Assembly (NCBI RefSeq): GCF_028023875.1
Contig: NZ_JAQIPB010000003.1
Coordinates: 248,001 to 312,000 of the forward strand
Length of the DNA stretch: 64,000 nucleotides
Direction: 5' to 3'
Origin: Xenophilus arseniciresistens
GTDB lineage: Bacteria; Pseudomonadota; Gammaproteobacteria; Burkholderiales; Burkholderiaceae_C
The notes under the pieces are model-generated. The model searched no databases. It was not told the origin of the DNA and worked only from the letters and a program-made list of their open reading frames with translations. How positions within the stretch are numbered: position 1 is the first letter of the stretch; the number at the start of each line of letters is the position of its first letter. The position numbers and the translations under genes were made by a program. Below are positions 27,428-35,212 of this stretch, piece by piece.

Positions 27428-27580
27428 ATCTCGGCGGGCGCGCGGGCGGCTTTCCTACGGCCGTGCATCGACGCTGCTGACACCTGCGCGCCCCAGCGCC
27501 GCCTACATTGAATTTCACCGTCCCCCAGGGGATCCACAACAAGGGAAGCCGGCCTGAGCGGCGCCCCAGGAGAAATTCAC

Positions 27581-27748
27581 ATGCTGTACTACACCGTCGT
27601 GTTTCTGGTCATTGCCCTGGTGGCTGCGCTGCTGGGCTTCGGCGGTCTGGCGGCCGGTGCGGCCAGCATCGCCAAGCTGCTGTTCGTGATCTTCGCGATC
27701 CTGACCATCGCCAGCTTCATCGGCAGCCTCATGCGCCGCAACTCCTGA
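27581..27748 (+). CDS. DUF1328 small membrane protein (YtjA family)
   Basis: A 55-residue, almost wholly hydrophobic protein with two membrane helices ([19 protein letters not shown] and a second around 30-50) ending in MRRNS. AGGAG lies nine bases before the ATG. DUF1328 proteins are widespread in proteobacteria, and some are induced by envelope or osmotic stress. Its place after the kinase gene suggests it may be a target of that system. Confidence 0.85.
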   Translation: MLYYTVVFLVIALVAALLGFGGLAAGAASIAKLLFVIFAILTIASFIGSLMRRNS

Positions 27749-27871
27749 ACCACGGCGGGTGCGCCGATCAACACGCATGCGCGTGCAGCTTTGCCACCCA
27801 TTCACCTTGAGCCCTGCGCTAGAGTAGGGCCCTGCAAATCTCTGAGTCTTGAGCAATAAAGGAAGGTATCC

Positions 27872-28246
27872 ATGAACTCGACCGCCAAATCTCCTTCGCA
27901 ACTGGCCGACGAAGTGCGTAGCACCGCACAGGACGCCGTGGAGAGCACCCGAGCCTACGCCCAGAACGCCGTGGACGCCGCGGGCCAGAAGGTGCGCAAC
28001 CTGCGGCATGACGTGGAACCGGCGGTCGAGCAGATCGCCTCGCGTGTCCAGCAGGCCGTGCAGCGCGGCCTGGAGGCCGCATCCAAGAGCGGCGTGCGTG
28101 CGCAGGAGCGTTTCACCGACGCGGCCCAGGTGACCACCCGCTACATCTCCGACCAGCCCGTGCGCTCGGTGCTGATCGCCGCAGCCGCTGGCGCGGCCAT
28201 CACCGCGCTGCTGGTGCTGGCCACCCGCCGCCGCGACGACTACTGA
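27872..28246 (+). CDS. DUF883 (ElaB/YqjD-like) ribosome/membrane-associated protein
   Basis: A 124-residue protein: a long amphipathic helical region with alternating Ala/Glu/Arg (about 10-90), a C-terminal membrane helix (about 100-117), and the RRRDDY end. This is the ElaB/YqjD/YgaM family, membrane-anchored proteins of stationary phase; YqjD binds ribosomes in E. coli. It is preceded by the DUF1328 gene and followed by another small membrane protein. Confidence 0.88.
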   Translation: MNSTAKSPSQLADEVRSTAQDAVESTRAYAQNAVDAAGQKVRNLRHDVEPAVEQIASRVQQAVQRGLEAASKSGVRAQERFTDAAQVTTRYISDQPVRSVLIAAAAGAAITALLVLATRRRDDY

Positions 28247-28293
28247 TCCGTCGCCCCTTGCAGACCCCCCTTCGATCTGCAAGCCCGCGCGCC

Positions 28294-28572
28294 ATGCCCC
28301 GTGCCACCGCCTGGCACGGCATGGCGCGTTTTGTCGCCATGCGCTGGTGGCAGCGGCATCCCTTGCAGGCGGTCGTCATCGCCGGCGAGCCCGCGCTGCG
28401 CGACTACGCGGCGCGCCACCCCTGGCGCCTGGTGGCGGGCGCGGCAGCAGTGGGTTCGCTGCTCGTGCTCGGCCGCGCCTGGCGGCTGGGCCCGCGCGGC
28501 TGGTGGTGGCGCACGGCCATCGGACACGGCGTGGCAGCGGGCTTGCTGCTTTCATCGCGCAAGCGGCGCTGA
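28294..28572 (+). CDS. small membrane protein, unknown (YqjK-like position)
   Basis: A 92-residue basic protein rich in Trp, Arg and Ala, with one or two weak hydrophobic segments (around 43-60 and 75-88) and a SSRKRR end. The start is uncertain: ATG at 28294 or 28321, or TTG at 28258, none with a clear ribosome site. It follows the DUF883 gene, where yqjE/yqjK-type genes sit in other species, but sequence similarity cannot be asserted. Confidence 0.55.
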   Translation: MPRATAWHGMARFVAMRWWQRHPLQAVVIAGEPALRDYAARHPWRLVAGAAAVGSLLVLGRAWRLGPRGWWWRTAIGHGVAAGLLLSSRKRR

Positions 28573-28595
28573 GCGACCGGGGCCGTCCGCCTTTC

Positions 28596-28700
28596 ATACG
28601 GTTTTGCATTCAAGCGCAGAGCGAGGCGGGGTGCCGACGACAGTGCTGACGCACGGCGAGGCACCCCAACGAAGCTATGCGTTTGAAGGCGAAACCGTAT
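28596..28700. repeat. 105-base nested inverted repeat between convergent genes
   Basis: Outer arms 28596-28620 and about 28675-28700 pair over about 25 bases with five mismatches, both beginning ATACGGTTT when read inward. Inner arms GGGGTGCC (28628-28635) and GGCACCCC (28660-28667) pair perfectly. It ends at the stop codon of the DUF429 gene. It could be a bidirectional terminator or a small palindromic mobile element; there is no T run and no transposase. Confidence 0.6.
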
Positions 28701-29560
28701 CAGGCGCTGACGATCCACCCTTCGAGCACATCCATGTGCGCCGGCAGCCCATAGCCTGACGCACCCGCGGGGCGTGGCTGGGCCTGTGCCCAGGCCGCCT
28801 GCATCAGGCACAGCACGGCATCGAGCGAATCGCCGCTGGCGTCCGCCAGCAGCAGGGCGTGCTGCGCGGGCTGCAGCTCCAGATGCAGTTTCAGGCGCAG
28901 ACTGCCCGTTGCCTGCAGGCGTGCGAGGAGGTCCTCGCGCGCAAGCTGGCGGGCCTCGTTCTGGCGTGCAGGGTCGTCGGCCTTGTAGCTGCGCCGGCCG
29001 ATCAGCTCGCGCGCCAGCAGGCCCGGATAGGCCTCCAGCGCCACGCGTGCCGACCCGCGCAGCCCGCCCAGGCCCGGGAAGCTCGCGCCGACATCGAGCA
29101 GGCGCGGAACGCCCGCGTGCATCATCCAGGCCACAGGCGGGTTCACCCACTTCATCGACGGGCTGGCGCCGGCCGGCCCGTCGGTGGCGCGGTGCGCGAA
29201 CTTGGCCCCTACAGGCCGGGCGTCGCAAAAAGCCTTGAAACGCTCGCGCAGCACGCGGCGCTCCAGGGCCGCATAACGCCGCATGCCCGCCTCCCAGTCG
29301 GCCGGCCATTGCCAGGCCTGCCACAGCGCGCGCGGCAGTCCGAAAGGAAAGTCGAAGCCGCCCAGCCAGGCCGGCTGTGCAGCCAGCCACTGCTGCCAGG
29401 CATCGAGCGTGGCGAAGCTCAGCAGCTGATGCAGCCGCACGGCGTCGCCCACGCGCTCGCCCACGGCCAGCGTCACGGGCTTGCGCCGCGTGGGGGCCGA
29501 GCTGAAATCACAGCCCAGCAGCAGCAGCACAGGCGCCGTTGCCGCGCCCTGCCCGCTCAC
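28700..29560 (-). CDS. DUF429 domain protein
   Basis: A 286-residue soluble protein starting with GTG at 29560. LLLGCDFSSAP near the N-terminus and GFDFPFGLPRAL around residue 68 are the two Asp-containing motifs of the DUF429 family, which has an RNase H-like fold and is predicted to be a nuclease. SGDSLDAVLCLMQAAWA near the end is the third conserved block. The substrate is unknown. It is 11 bases downstream of the BLUF gene on the same strand and its stop lies in the inverted repeat. Confidence 0.8.
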   Translation of the reverse strand: MSGQGAATAPVLLLLGCDFSSAPTRRKPVTLAVGERVGDAVRLHQLLSFATLDAWQQWLAAQPAWLGGFDFPFGLPRALWQAWQWPADWEAGMRRYAALERRVLRERFKAFCDARPVGAKFAHRATDGPAGASPSMKWVNPPVAWMMHAGVPRLLDVGASFPGLGGLRGSARVALEAYPGLLARELIGRRSYKADDPARQNEARQLAREDLLARLQATGSLRLKLHLELQPAQHALLLADASGDSLDAVLCLMQAAWAQAQPRPAGASGYGLPAHMDVLEGWIVSA

Positions 29561-29571
29561 GGCGGCGCCGC

Positions 29572-29994
29572 TCAGGTGCGGCCGGCGATGGCCGCAGTGG
29601 CCATCAGCTCTTCCAGCAGCGCCAGCGAGACCTTGCCGGAGACGGCATGCGGGTCGAGCACCGGCTTTTCGGAGTACTTGAGCAGCGTCGAGGCGTTGAG
29701 CTTGCCCAGGTTGACCTGGCCCATGGTCCAGCTGCCGAAGCGGCGCTCCAGGATCTCCTCGTAGTGCAGCAGCACCACGTCCTGGTGGCGCTCGTCGCGC
29801 AGGATGTGGCCGTAGAGCTCATTGACGGCGCGCCGGCCGCCTTCGATGGCCTGCAGGAACACACCGCCGCCGTAGCACAGGATGCCCGTGACGCCGTTGG
29901 CGGTGTTGTGGTTGCGGGATTGCGCGAGGATCGCTTCGATGGTCTTCGCGCTGGCGTCGGTGGCGCGGCTGGCGTAGAGCAGGCGGACAAGCAT
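29572..29994 (-). CDS. stand-alone BLUF blue-light photoreceptor
   Basis: A 140-residue FAD-binding light sensor with no attached output domain, like PixD or BlrB. The key residues are present: Tyr7 (RLLYAS), Asn30 in the SRNHN stretch before GVTG, Gln48 in FLQAIEG, and Trp89/Met91 in SWTMG. Two C-terminal helices follow the BLUF fold. Such proteins usually act by binding a partner. It lies 31 bases downstream of folE and 11 bases upstream of the DUF429 gene, all on one strand, so its partner may be encoded nearby. Confidence 0.92.
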   Translation of the reverse strand: MLVRLLYASRATDASAKTIEAILAQSRNHNTANGVTGILCYGGGVFLQAIEGGRRAVNELYGHILRDERHQDVVLLHYEEILERRFGSWTMGQVNLGKLNASTLLKYSEKPVLDPHAVSGKVSLALLEELMATAAIAGRT

Positions 29995-30025
29995 GGGGCG
30001 GTCTCCGGGCGTGATGCGCAGCCGC

Positions 30026-30766
30026 TCAGCCGTTGCGGCGCGGCAGCAGGGACAGGAATTCGCGGCGCAGGTTCGGGTCTTTGAGGAACACGCCGCGCAT
30101 GACCGAATTGATCATCTTGCTGTCGGTTTCCTTCACGCCGCGCCACTGCATGCAGAAGTGTTCGGCCTCCATGACCAGGGCCAGGCCGTCGGGCTGGGTC
30201 TTTTCCTGGATCAGGTCGGCCAGCTGCACCACGGCCTCTTCCTGGATCTGCGGACGGCCCATCACCCACTCGGCCAGCCGCGCGTACTTGGACAGGCCGA
30301 TCACGTTGGTGTGTTCGTTGGGCATCACGCCGATCCACAGCTTGCCCATGATGGGGCAGAAGTGGTGCGAGCAGGCGCTGCGCACGGTGATCGGACCCAC
30401 GATCATCAGCTCGTTCAGCCGTTCGGCGTTGGGGAACTCAGTGAGGCTGGGGGCCTGCACGTAGCGGCCCCTGAAGACCTCGTTGACGTACATCTTGGCG
30501 ACGCGGCGCGCCGTGTTGCCCGTGTTGTGGTCGTTCTCGAGGTCGATCACCAGGCTGTCGAGCACGCCGCGCATCTTGACTTCCACCTCGTCGAGCAGCG
30601 CTTCGAGCTCGCCCGGGTTCATGAAGTCGGCGATGTTGTCGTTGGCGTTGAAGCGCTGGCGCGCGGCCTTGAGCCGCTCGCGGATCTTCTGCGACACGGG
30701 CACGCCCTCGTCGTCTTCCTTCACGGAAGCGACGGGCAGCGGTCGGTCATCGGCATTCTTGAGCAT
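30026..30766 (-). CDS. folE: GTP cyclohydrolase I
   Basis: First enzyme of tetrahydrofolate synthesis, converting GTP to dihydroneopterin triphosphate. It has 246 residues. The zinc/active-site block reads SACSHHFCPIMGKLWIG, a beta-proteobacterial variant of the usual CEHH block, with the second Cys in AEHFCMQWRG. The ATG at 30766 is chosen as the first Met of the conserved region; longer frames are shadows. nudB, which acts on its product, is two genes upstream on the same strand. Confidence 0.93.
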   Translation of the reverse strand: MLKNADDRPLPVASVKEDDEGVPVSQKIRERLKAARQRFNANDNIADFMNPGELEALLDEVEVKMRGVLDSLVIDLENDHNTGNTARRVAKMYVNEVFRGRYVQAPSLTEFPNAERLNELMIVGPITVRSACSHHFCPIMGKLWIGVMPNEHTNVIGLSKYARLAEWVMGRPQIQEEAVVQLADLIQEKTQPDGLALVMEAEHFCMQWRGVKETDSKMINSVMRGVFLKDPNLRREFLSLLPRRNG

Positions 30767-30839
30767 GGCGGGAATCGTAACAGTGGTGTTCAGGAAGCGC
30801 GGGTCGCGCGCAGGGCTGGGCGAAGCAGGCCGAAGGCAC

Positions 30840-31646
30840 TCAGTCGAGCGCGAACTCGGCCACCAGCGGCAGGTGGTCCGACATGCGGCCCCAGATGCGC
30901 CCGCGCGGCACATGCAGCGAGACCGGGTGCAGATGCCGGGCATAGACGAAGTCCAGCTGCGTCAGCGGCAGGCGCGAGGGATAGGTGAAGTTGCGGCCGC
31001 CAACCATGTCCTTCAGGCCCATGGCATTCATGGCCGCACGCATGCGGGCGCCCCAGTCGTTGAAGTCGCCGGCCACCACCACGGGCTCGTCCTTGGGCAC
31101 CTCGCGCTCGATGAAGGCACCCAGCTGCGCCACCTGGCGCACGCGGCTGCCCTTGATCAGGCCCAGGTGCACCACGATGGCATGCACGGGCTGGCCGGCG
31201 ATGGTGAGCTCCACGTGCAGCAGGCCGCGCTGCTCGAAGCGGTGGTCGGACATGTCTTCATGGCGGTGCCGCACCACCGGCCAGCGCGAGAGCAGCGCAT
31301 TGCCATGCTCGCCATGGCGTGTGAAGGCGTTGGTTTCGTAGACCGCCGTATAGCCTTCGGGGCAGAGGAAATCGGCCTGCGCCTGCTCGGGCCAGCGCGC
31401 GAAGCGGCGCTCGCCCTGGCGGTTCATCTTGCGCACTTCCTGCAGGCAGATGAGGTCGGCGTCCAGCTGCTCGACGGCAAGGCCCAGGTTGTGGATCTCC
31501 AGCCGCCGCGCGGGCCCAAGGCCCTGCACACCCTTGTGGATGTTGTAGGTGGCCACGCGCAGGGTGTCCAGCGGCGCAAGGCCGGACTCCGAGGGCTCGC
31601 TGCGGGGCAGGATCACCGAGGACGTGGAAGCGTCGCGCAGGCTCAT
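30840..31646 (-). CDS. endonuclease/exonuclease/phosphatase-family protein
   Basis: A 268-residue EEP-fold hydrolase. Motifs: RVATYNIHKGVQ, ICLQEVRK (metal-binding Glu), VVHLGLIKGSR, VVAGDFNDW (catalytic Asp/Asn) and MSDHLPLVAEF (His). It is close to YbhP, which lies next to cardiolipin synthase clsB in E. coli; no clsB is seen here. The substrate may be a phospholipid headgroup, nucleic acid or phosphoester, and cannot be assigned. The start overlaps the nudB stop by four bases. Confidence 0.87.
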   Translation of the reverse strand: MSLRDASTSSVILPRSEPSESGLAPLDTLRVATYNIHKGVQGLGPARRLEIHNLGLAVEQLDADLICLQEVRKMNRQGERRFARWPEQAQADFLCPEGYTAVYETNAFTRHGEHGNALLSRWPVVRHRHEDMSDHRFEQRGLLHVELTIAGQPVHAIVVHLGLIKGSRVRQVAQLGAFIEREVPKDEPVVVAGDFNDWGARMRAAMNAMGLKDMVGGRNFTYPSRLPLTQLDFVYARHLHPVSLHVPRGRIWGRMSDHLPLVAEFALD

Positions 31647-32092
31647 CGCGCAAATTGTGGCAGCAACAGAATGGCTTCGGCGTTGGACGGGCTAAAGCAG
31701 GCGGCGGCGGCTTCGCGCCAGGGCAGCCAGCGCCAGTGCGTGTGCTCGCGCGGCGCCAGCCGGGGCGTGAGCGCCGCGGGCAGGCACAGGCTGAACAGGT
31801 GTTCGGTGTTGTGGGTCACGCCGGGCGCGTAGCGGGCGCGCCAGCGCGGGTAGATCTCGTAGACGTTCTCCAGGCCCCAGTCGGTGAGCCTGCCCTCCAC
31901 ACCGCAGCGCCAGCCCGTTTCTTCCTCGACCTCGCGCCTTGCCGTTTCGGCGAAGGGCTCGTCGGGGCTGTCCTTGCTGCCGGTCACGGACTGCCAGAAC
32001 TCGGCCTCGGTGTCCGCGCGGCGGATCAGCAGCACCTCGAGCGCCGGCGTGTGGATGACCACCAGCACTGATTCCGGAATCTTGTGCGGCAT
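31643..32092 (-). CDS. nudB: dihydroneopterin triphosphate diphosphatase
   Basis: Nudix hydrolase removing pyrophosphate from dihydroneopterin triphosphate, the second step of folate synthesis. The Nudix box is GSKDSPDEPFAETARREVEE with the following ETGW. PHKIPESVLVVIHT is the typical NudB start; ATG 32092 gives a 149-residue protein, and an upstream TTG at 32110 is less likely. The gene lies directly downstream of aspS, as in many proteobacteria. Confidence 0.9.
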   Translation of the reverse strand: MPHKIPESVLVVIHTPALEVLLIRRADTEAEFWQSVTGSKDSPDEPFAETARREVEEETGWRCGVEGRLTDWGLENVYEIYPRWRARYAPGVTHNTEHLFSLCLPAALTPRLAPREHTHWRWLPWREAAAACFSPSNAEAILLLPQFAR

Positions 32093-32208
32093 GGCTTGCG
32101 GCGGCGGCAAGGCTTCAGGCCCTGCCCTGCGCCCCGGGTAGGCGCGCGCGTGGCGTGCCGGGCTGCAGGCACCGGGCGGCGAAAGTCACCGGCCCGGCGT
32201 GCATGGCC

Positions 32209-34011
32209 TTATTGCGCAGCGGGCTGCGCGTTGCGCAGGCGGATATGCAGCTCGCGCAGCTGCTTTTCGTCCACCGGCGAAGGCGCCTGCGTGAGCAGGT
32301 CCTGGGCGCGCTGGGTCTTGGGGAAGGCGATCACGTCGCGGATCGAATCGGCGCCGGTCATCAGCGTGATCAACCGGTCCAGGCCGAAGGCCAGGCCGCC
32401 ATGCGGGGGCGCGCCGTACTGCAGCGCGTCCAGCAGGTAGCCGAACTTGGCCTGCGCGGCCTCGGGGGTGATCTTGAGCGCATCGAAGGCCTTCTGCTGC
32501 ACGTCGGCGCGGTGGATACGCACCGAGCCGCCACCCAGCTCCCAGCCGTTGAGCACCATGTCGTAGGCCTTGGCCAGGCAGGCACCGGGGTCGGTGTCCA
32601 TCAGGTCCTCATGGCCGTCCTTGGGCGCCGTGAACGGGTGGTGCACGGCATTCCAGCGCTGCTCGTCCTCGTCGAACTCGAACATCGGGAAGTCCACCAC
32701 CCACAGCGGTGCCCAGCGGTTCTCGAACAGCCCGCTCTTCTTGCCGAAGTCGCTGTGGCCCACCTTCAGGCGCAGCGCGCCGATGGCGTCGTTCACGATC
32801 TTGAGCTTGTCGGCGCCGAAGAACAGCAGGTCGCCGTCCTGCGCGCCGGTGCGCTTGAGGATCTCGGCGATGGCTTCGTCATGCAGGTTCTTGACGATGG
32901 GCGACTGCAGGCCATCGCGGCCCTTGGTCACTTCGTTGACCTTGATCCAGGCCAGGCCCTTGGCGCCGTAGATCTTCACGAACTCGGTGTAGCCGTCGAT
33001 CTCGCCGCGGCTCATCTCGGCGCCGCCGGGCACGCGCAGCGCCACCACGCGGCCGCCCTCGGCGTTGGCCGGGCCCGAGAAGACCTTGAAGTCCACCGTC
33101 TTCATGACTTCGGTCAGCTCGGTGAATTCGAGCTTCACGCGCAGGTCGGGCTTGTCCGAGCCAAAGCGGAAAGCCGCTTCCTGGTAGCTCATGATCGGGA
33201 ACTCGCCCAGGTCCACGTTCAACTGGGTCTTGAAGACTTCGGTCACCATGCGCTGGAACAGCGCGCGGATCTCCTCTTCGCCCAGGAAGGAGGTTTCGCA
33301 GTCGATCTGCGTGAACTCCGGCTGGCGGTCGGCGCGCAGGTCTTCGTCGCGGAAGCACTTGGTGATCTGGTAGTAGCGGTCGTAGCCGGCCACCATCAGC
33401 ATCTGCTTGTACAGCTGGGGCGATTGCGGCAGCGCGAAGAACTGGCCGTCATGCACGCGGCTGGGCACCAGGTAGTCGCGCGCGCCTTCGGGCGTGCTCT
33501 TGCCCAGCATGGGCGTCTCGATATCCACGAAGCCCTGGGCGTCGAGGAAGTTGCGCACCTGCATCGCCACCTTGTAGCGCAGCATCAGGTTCTTCTGCAT
33601 GTACGGGCGGCGCAGGTCCAGCACGCGGTGCGTCAGGCGCGTGGTTTCGCTGAGGTTGTCGTCGTCCAGCAGGAAGGGCGGCGTGACCGACGGGTTCAGG
33701 ACGATCAGCTCCTGGGCGAAAACTTCGATCTTCCCGCTGCCGATCTTCTCGTTGACGGTCTCGGCCGTGCGGGCCTTCACCACGCCCTTGACCTGGATGC
33801 AGAACTCGTTGCGCAGGTCTTCTGCGCGCTTGAACTGATCGTTCAGCAGGTCGGGGTCGCACACGACCTGGACGATGCCCTCGCGGTCGCGCAGGTCGAC
33901 GAAGATCAGCTTGCCATGGTCACGGCGGCGATTGACCCAGCCGCACAGGCTGACGGTTTGGCCCAGTTGGGCTTCGGTCACGAGACCGCAATAGTGAGAG
34001 CGCATGGCCAT
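32209..34011 (-). CDS. aspS: aspartyl-tRNA synthetase
   Basis: Class II synthetase charging tRNA-Asp (possibly also tRNA-Asn in this lineage). It has 600 residues: an N-terminal OB-fold anticodon-binding domain ([11 protein letters not shown]), the catalytic core with [19 protein letters not shown] (motif 2), a GAD insert, and the end [10 protein letters not shown] (motif 3). The ATG at 34011 has AGGA eight bases upstream. Downstream of DUF502 and fmdB, upstream of nudB. Confidence 0.97.
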   Translation of the reverse strand: MAMRSHYCGLVTEAQLGQTVSLCGWVNRRRDHGKLIFVDLRDREGIVQVVCDPDLLNDQFKRAEDLRNEFCIQVKGVVKARTAETVNEKIGSGKIEVFAQELIVLNPSVTPPFLLDDDNLSETTRLTHRVLDLRRPYMQKNLMLRYKVAMQVRNFLDAQGFVDIETPMLGKSTPEGARDYLVPSRVHDGQFFALPQSPQLYKQMLMVAGYDRYYQITKCFRDEDLRADRQPEFTQIDCETSFLGEEEIRALFQRMVTEVFKTQLNVDLGEFPIMSYQEAAFRFGSDKPDLRVKLEFTELTEVMKTVDFKVFSGPANAEGGRVVALRVPGGAEMSRGEIDGYTEFVKIYGAKGLAWIKVNEVTKGRDGLQSPIVKNLHDEAIAEILKRTGAQDGDLLFFGADKLKIVNDAIGALRLKVGHSDFGKKSGLFENRWAPLWVVDFPMFEFDEDEQRWNAVHHPFTAPKDGHEDLMDTDPGACLAKAYDMVLNGWELGGGSVRIHRADVQQKAFDALKITPEAAQAKFGYLLDALQYGAPPHGGLAFGLDRLITLMTGADSIRDVIAFPKTQRAQDLLTQAPSPVDEKQLRELHIRLRNAQPAAQ

Positions 34012-34051
34012 GTGAGATTCCTGTGGCGCCCGAGGGCGCCCTGCTGCTGAT

Positions 34052-34708
34052 TTAGGGGGAGATCGCGTCGCGCGCGGGCAGGCTGGCAGGGCCGCCCGGC
34101 ACCACCACGCCCATCGAGACGATGTACTTGAGTGCGGCGTCCACACTCATCTGAAGCTCGATGCACTCGCTGCGGCGGAGCATCACGAAATAGCCGCCCG
34201 TCGGGTTGGGCGTGGTGGGCACGTACACGCCCACGAAGGCGTCTTCGCCCAGGTGCTGGGCTACCTCGCCCGCGGGCGAACCGGTGACGAAGGCGATGGT
34301 CCACATGCCCGGCTGCGGCCACTGCACCAGCACCGCGGTGCGAAAGGCGTTGCCGCTTTCGGAGAACACCGTGTCCGAGACCTGCTTGACGCTGGTGTAG
34401 ATGGAGCGCACCACCGGGATGCGGCGCACCAGGGCATCGCCCCAGCCCAGCAGGCGCTTGCCCACGAAATTGCTGGCGATGGCGCCCACCGTGAGCAGGA
34501 TGGCCAGCGTGAGCAGCACGCCCATGCCGCGGATGCGGCCCGAGCCCGCGAACTGGCCCTCGGCCATGAGCCAGTCCTGCCAGTGCTGCGGCAGCAGCCA
34601 CAGCGTCTGGTCCAGCAGGCCGATGACCCAGTTGAGCACGCCCGCCGTGACGGCCAGCGGCACGATGACCAGCAGGCCCGACAGCAGCCAGCGACGCAAG
34701 GCGTTCAT
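34052..34708 (-). CDS. DUF502 membrane protein
   Basis: A 218-residue inner-membrane protein with two N-terminal helices (about 7-30 and 62-84) and a conserved soluble part containing [16 protein letters not shown] and [17 protein letters not shown], the signature of DUF502. Function unknown; the family is regularly found beside aspS and fmdB in beta-proteobacteria. Confidence 0.9.
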   Translation of the reverse strand: MNALRRWLLSGLLVIVPLAVTAGVLNWVIGLLDQTLWLLPQHWQDWLMAEGQFAGSGRIRGMGVLLTLAILLTVGAIASNFVGKRLLGWGDALVRRIPVVRSIYTSVKQVSDTVFSESGNAFRTAVLVQWPQPGMWTIAFVTGSPAGEVAQHLGEDAFVGVYVPTTPNPTGGYFVMLRRSECIELQMSVDAALKYIVSMGVVVPGGPASLPARDAISP

Positions 34709-34723
34709 GGTGCGCGAGAGTCC

Positions 34724-35059
34724 TCAGGCGGAGGTGGAGGGTGCGGCGGCCGGCGCAGCGGGCGCCGGGGCGGGCGCTGGCGCGCTGGCGGCCGGCGCTG
34801 GCGCAGCAGCAGCAGGGCTGGCCGCGGCGTCAGCCGGCTTCTTGTCGCCACCGCCCGCGCCGGCCTTGTTGGCGCCGCCGTCGCGGAAGTCGGTCACGTA
34901 CCAGCCCGAGCCCTTGAGCTGGAAACCGGCGGCCGTGAGCTGCTTGCTGAACTGTTCGGCACCGCAGGCCGGGCACACGGTCAGCGGGGCGTCGGACATT
35001 TTCTGCAGCACATCCTTGGCATGGCCACAGGCGCTGCACTTGTAGGCGTAGATGGGCAT
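34724..35059 (-). CDS. FmdB-type zinc ribbon protein
   Basis: A 111-residue protein. The N-terminal zinc ribbon MPIYAYKCSACG, with CPACG further on, gives the two CxxC pairs of the FmdB/regulatory-protein family. The C-terminal half is an Ala/Pro/Gly-rich tail of low complexity. The ATG at 35059 begins the conserved motif exactly. First gene of the fmdB-DUF502-aspS-nudB unit. Confidence 0.9.
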   Translation of the reverse strand: MPIYAYKCSACGHAKDVLQKMSDAPLTVCPACGAEQFSKQLTAAGFQLKGSGWYVTDFRDGGANKAGAGGGDKKPADAAASPAAAAPAPAASAPAPAPAPAAPAAAPSTSA

Positions 35060-35122
35060 CGGACTCGGGTGTGGTTGGTGCGGGCGCGTCGCGAAGGCAC
35101 CGCTTCGCGCCCGACAGACATG

Positions 35123-35168
35123 AAAAAAGAGGGCTGGCGAGAAGGCGCAAGCCGCTCGCAAAGCCCTC
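35123..35168 (-). terminator. strong intrinsic terminator after the sodium symporter
   Basis: On the minus strand GAGGGCT (35168-35162) pairs with AGCCCTC (35135-35129), with an inner GCGAG/CTCGC stem, and the hairpin is followed by six T (35128-35123). It lies downstream of the symporter stop (35213) and within the spacer before fmdB. Confidence 0.8.
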
Positions 35169-35169
35169 G

Positions 35170-35175
35170 ATTATA
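35170..35175 (-). promoter_or_regulatory. candidate -10 (TATAAT) of the fmdB-aspS unit
   Basis: A perfect TATAAT directly upstream of the terminator's 5' arm. A start about seven bases downstream would fall inside that arm, so the new transcript could not form the full terminator. No -35 hexamer is visible. Confidence 0.45.
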
Positions 35176-35212
35176 GGCAGCCGACCGCCTCTGGAGGCGG
35201 CCCTGGCAAGGC

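Noticed and set aside
30840-31646. Cardiolipin synthase operon (ybhP-clsB type)
   Set aside because: Only the EEP-family gene is present; no clsB-like gene follows.
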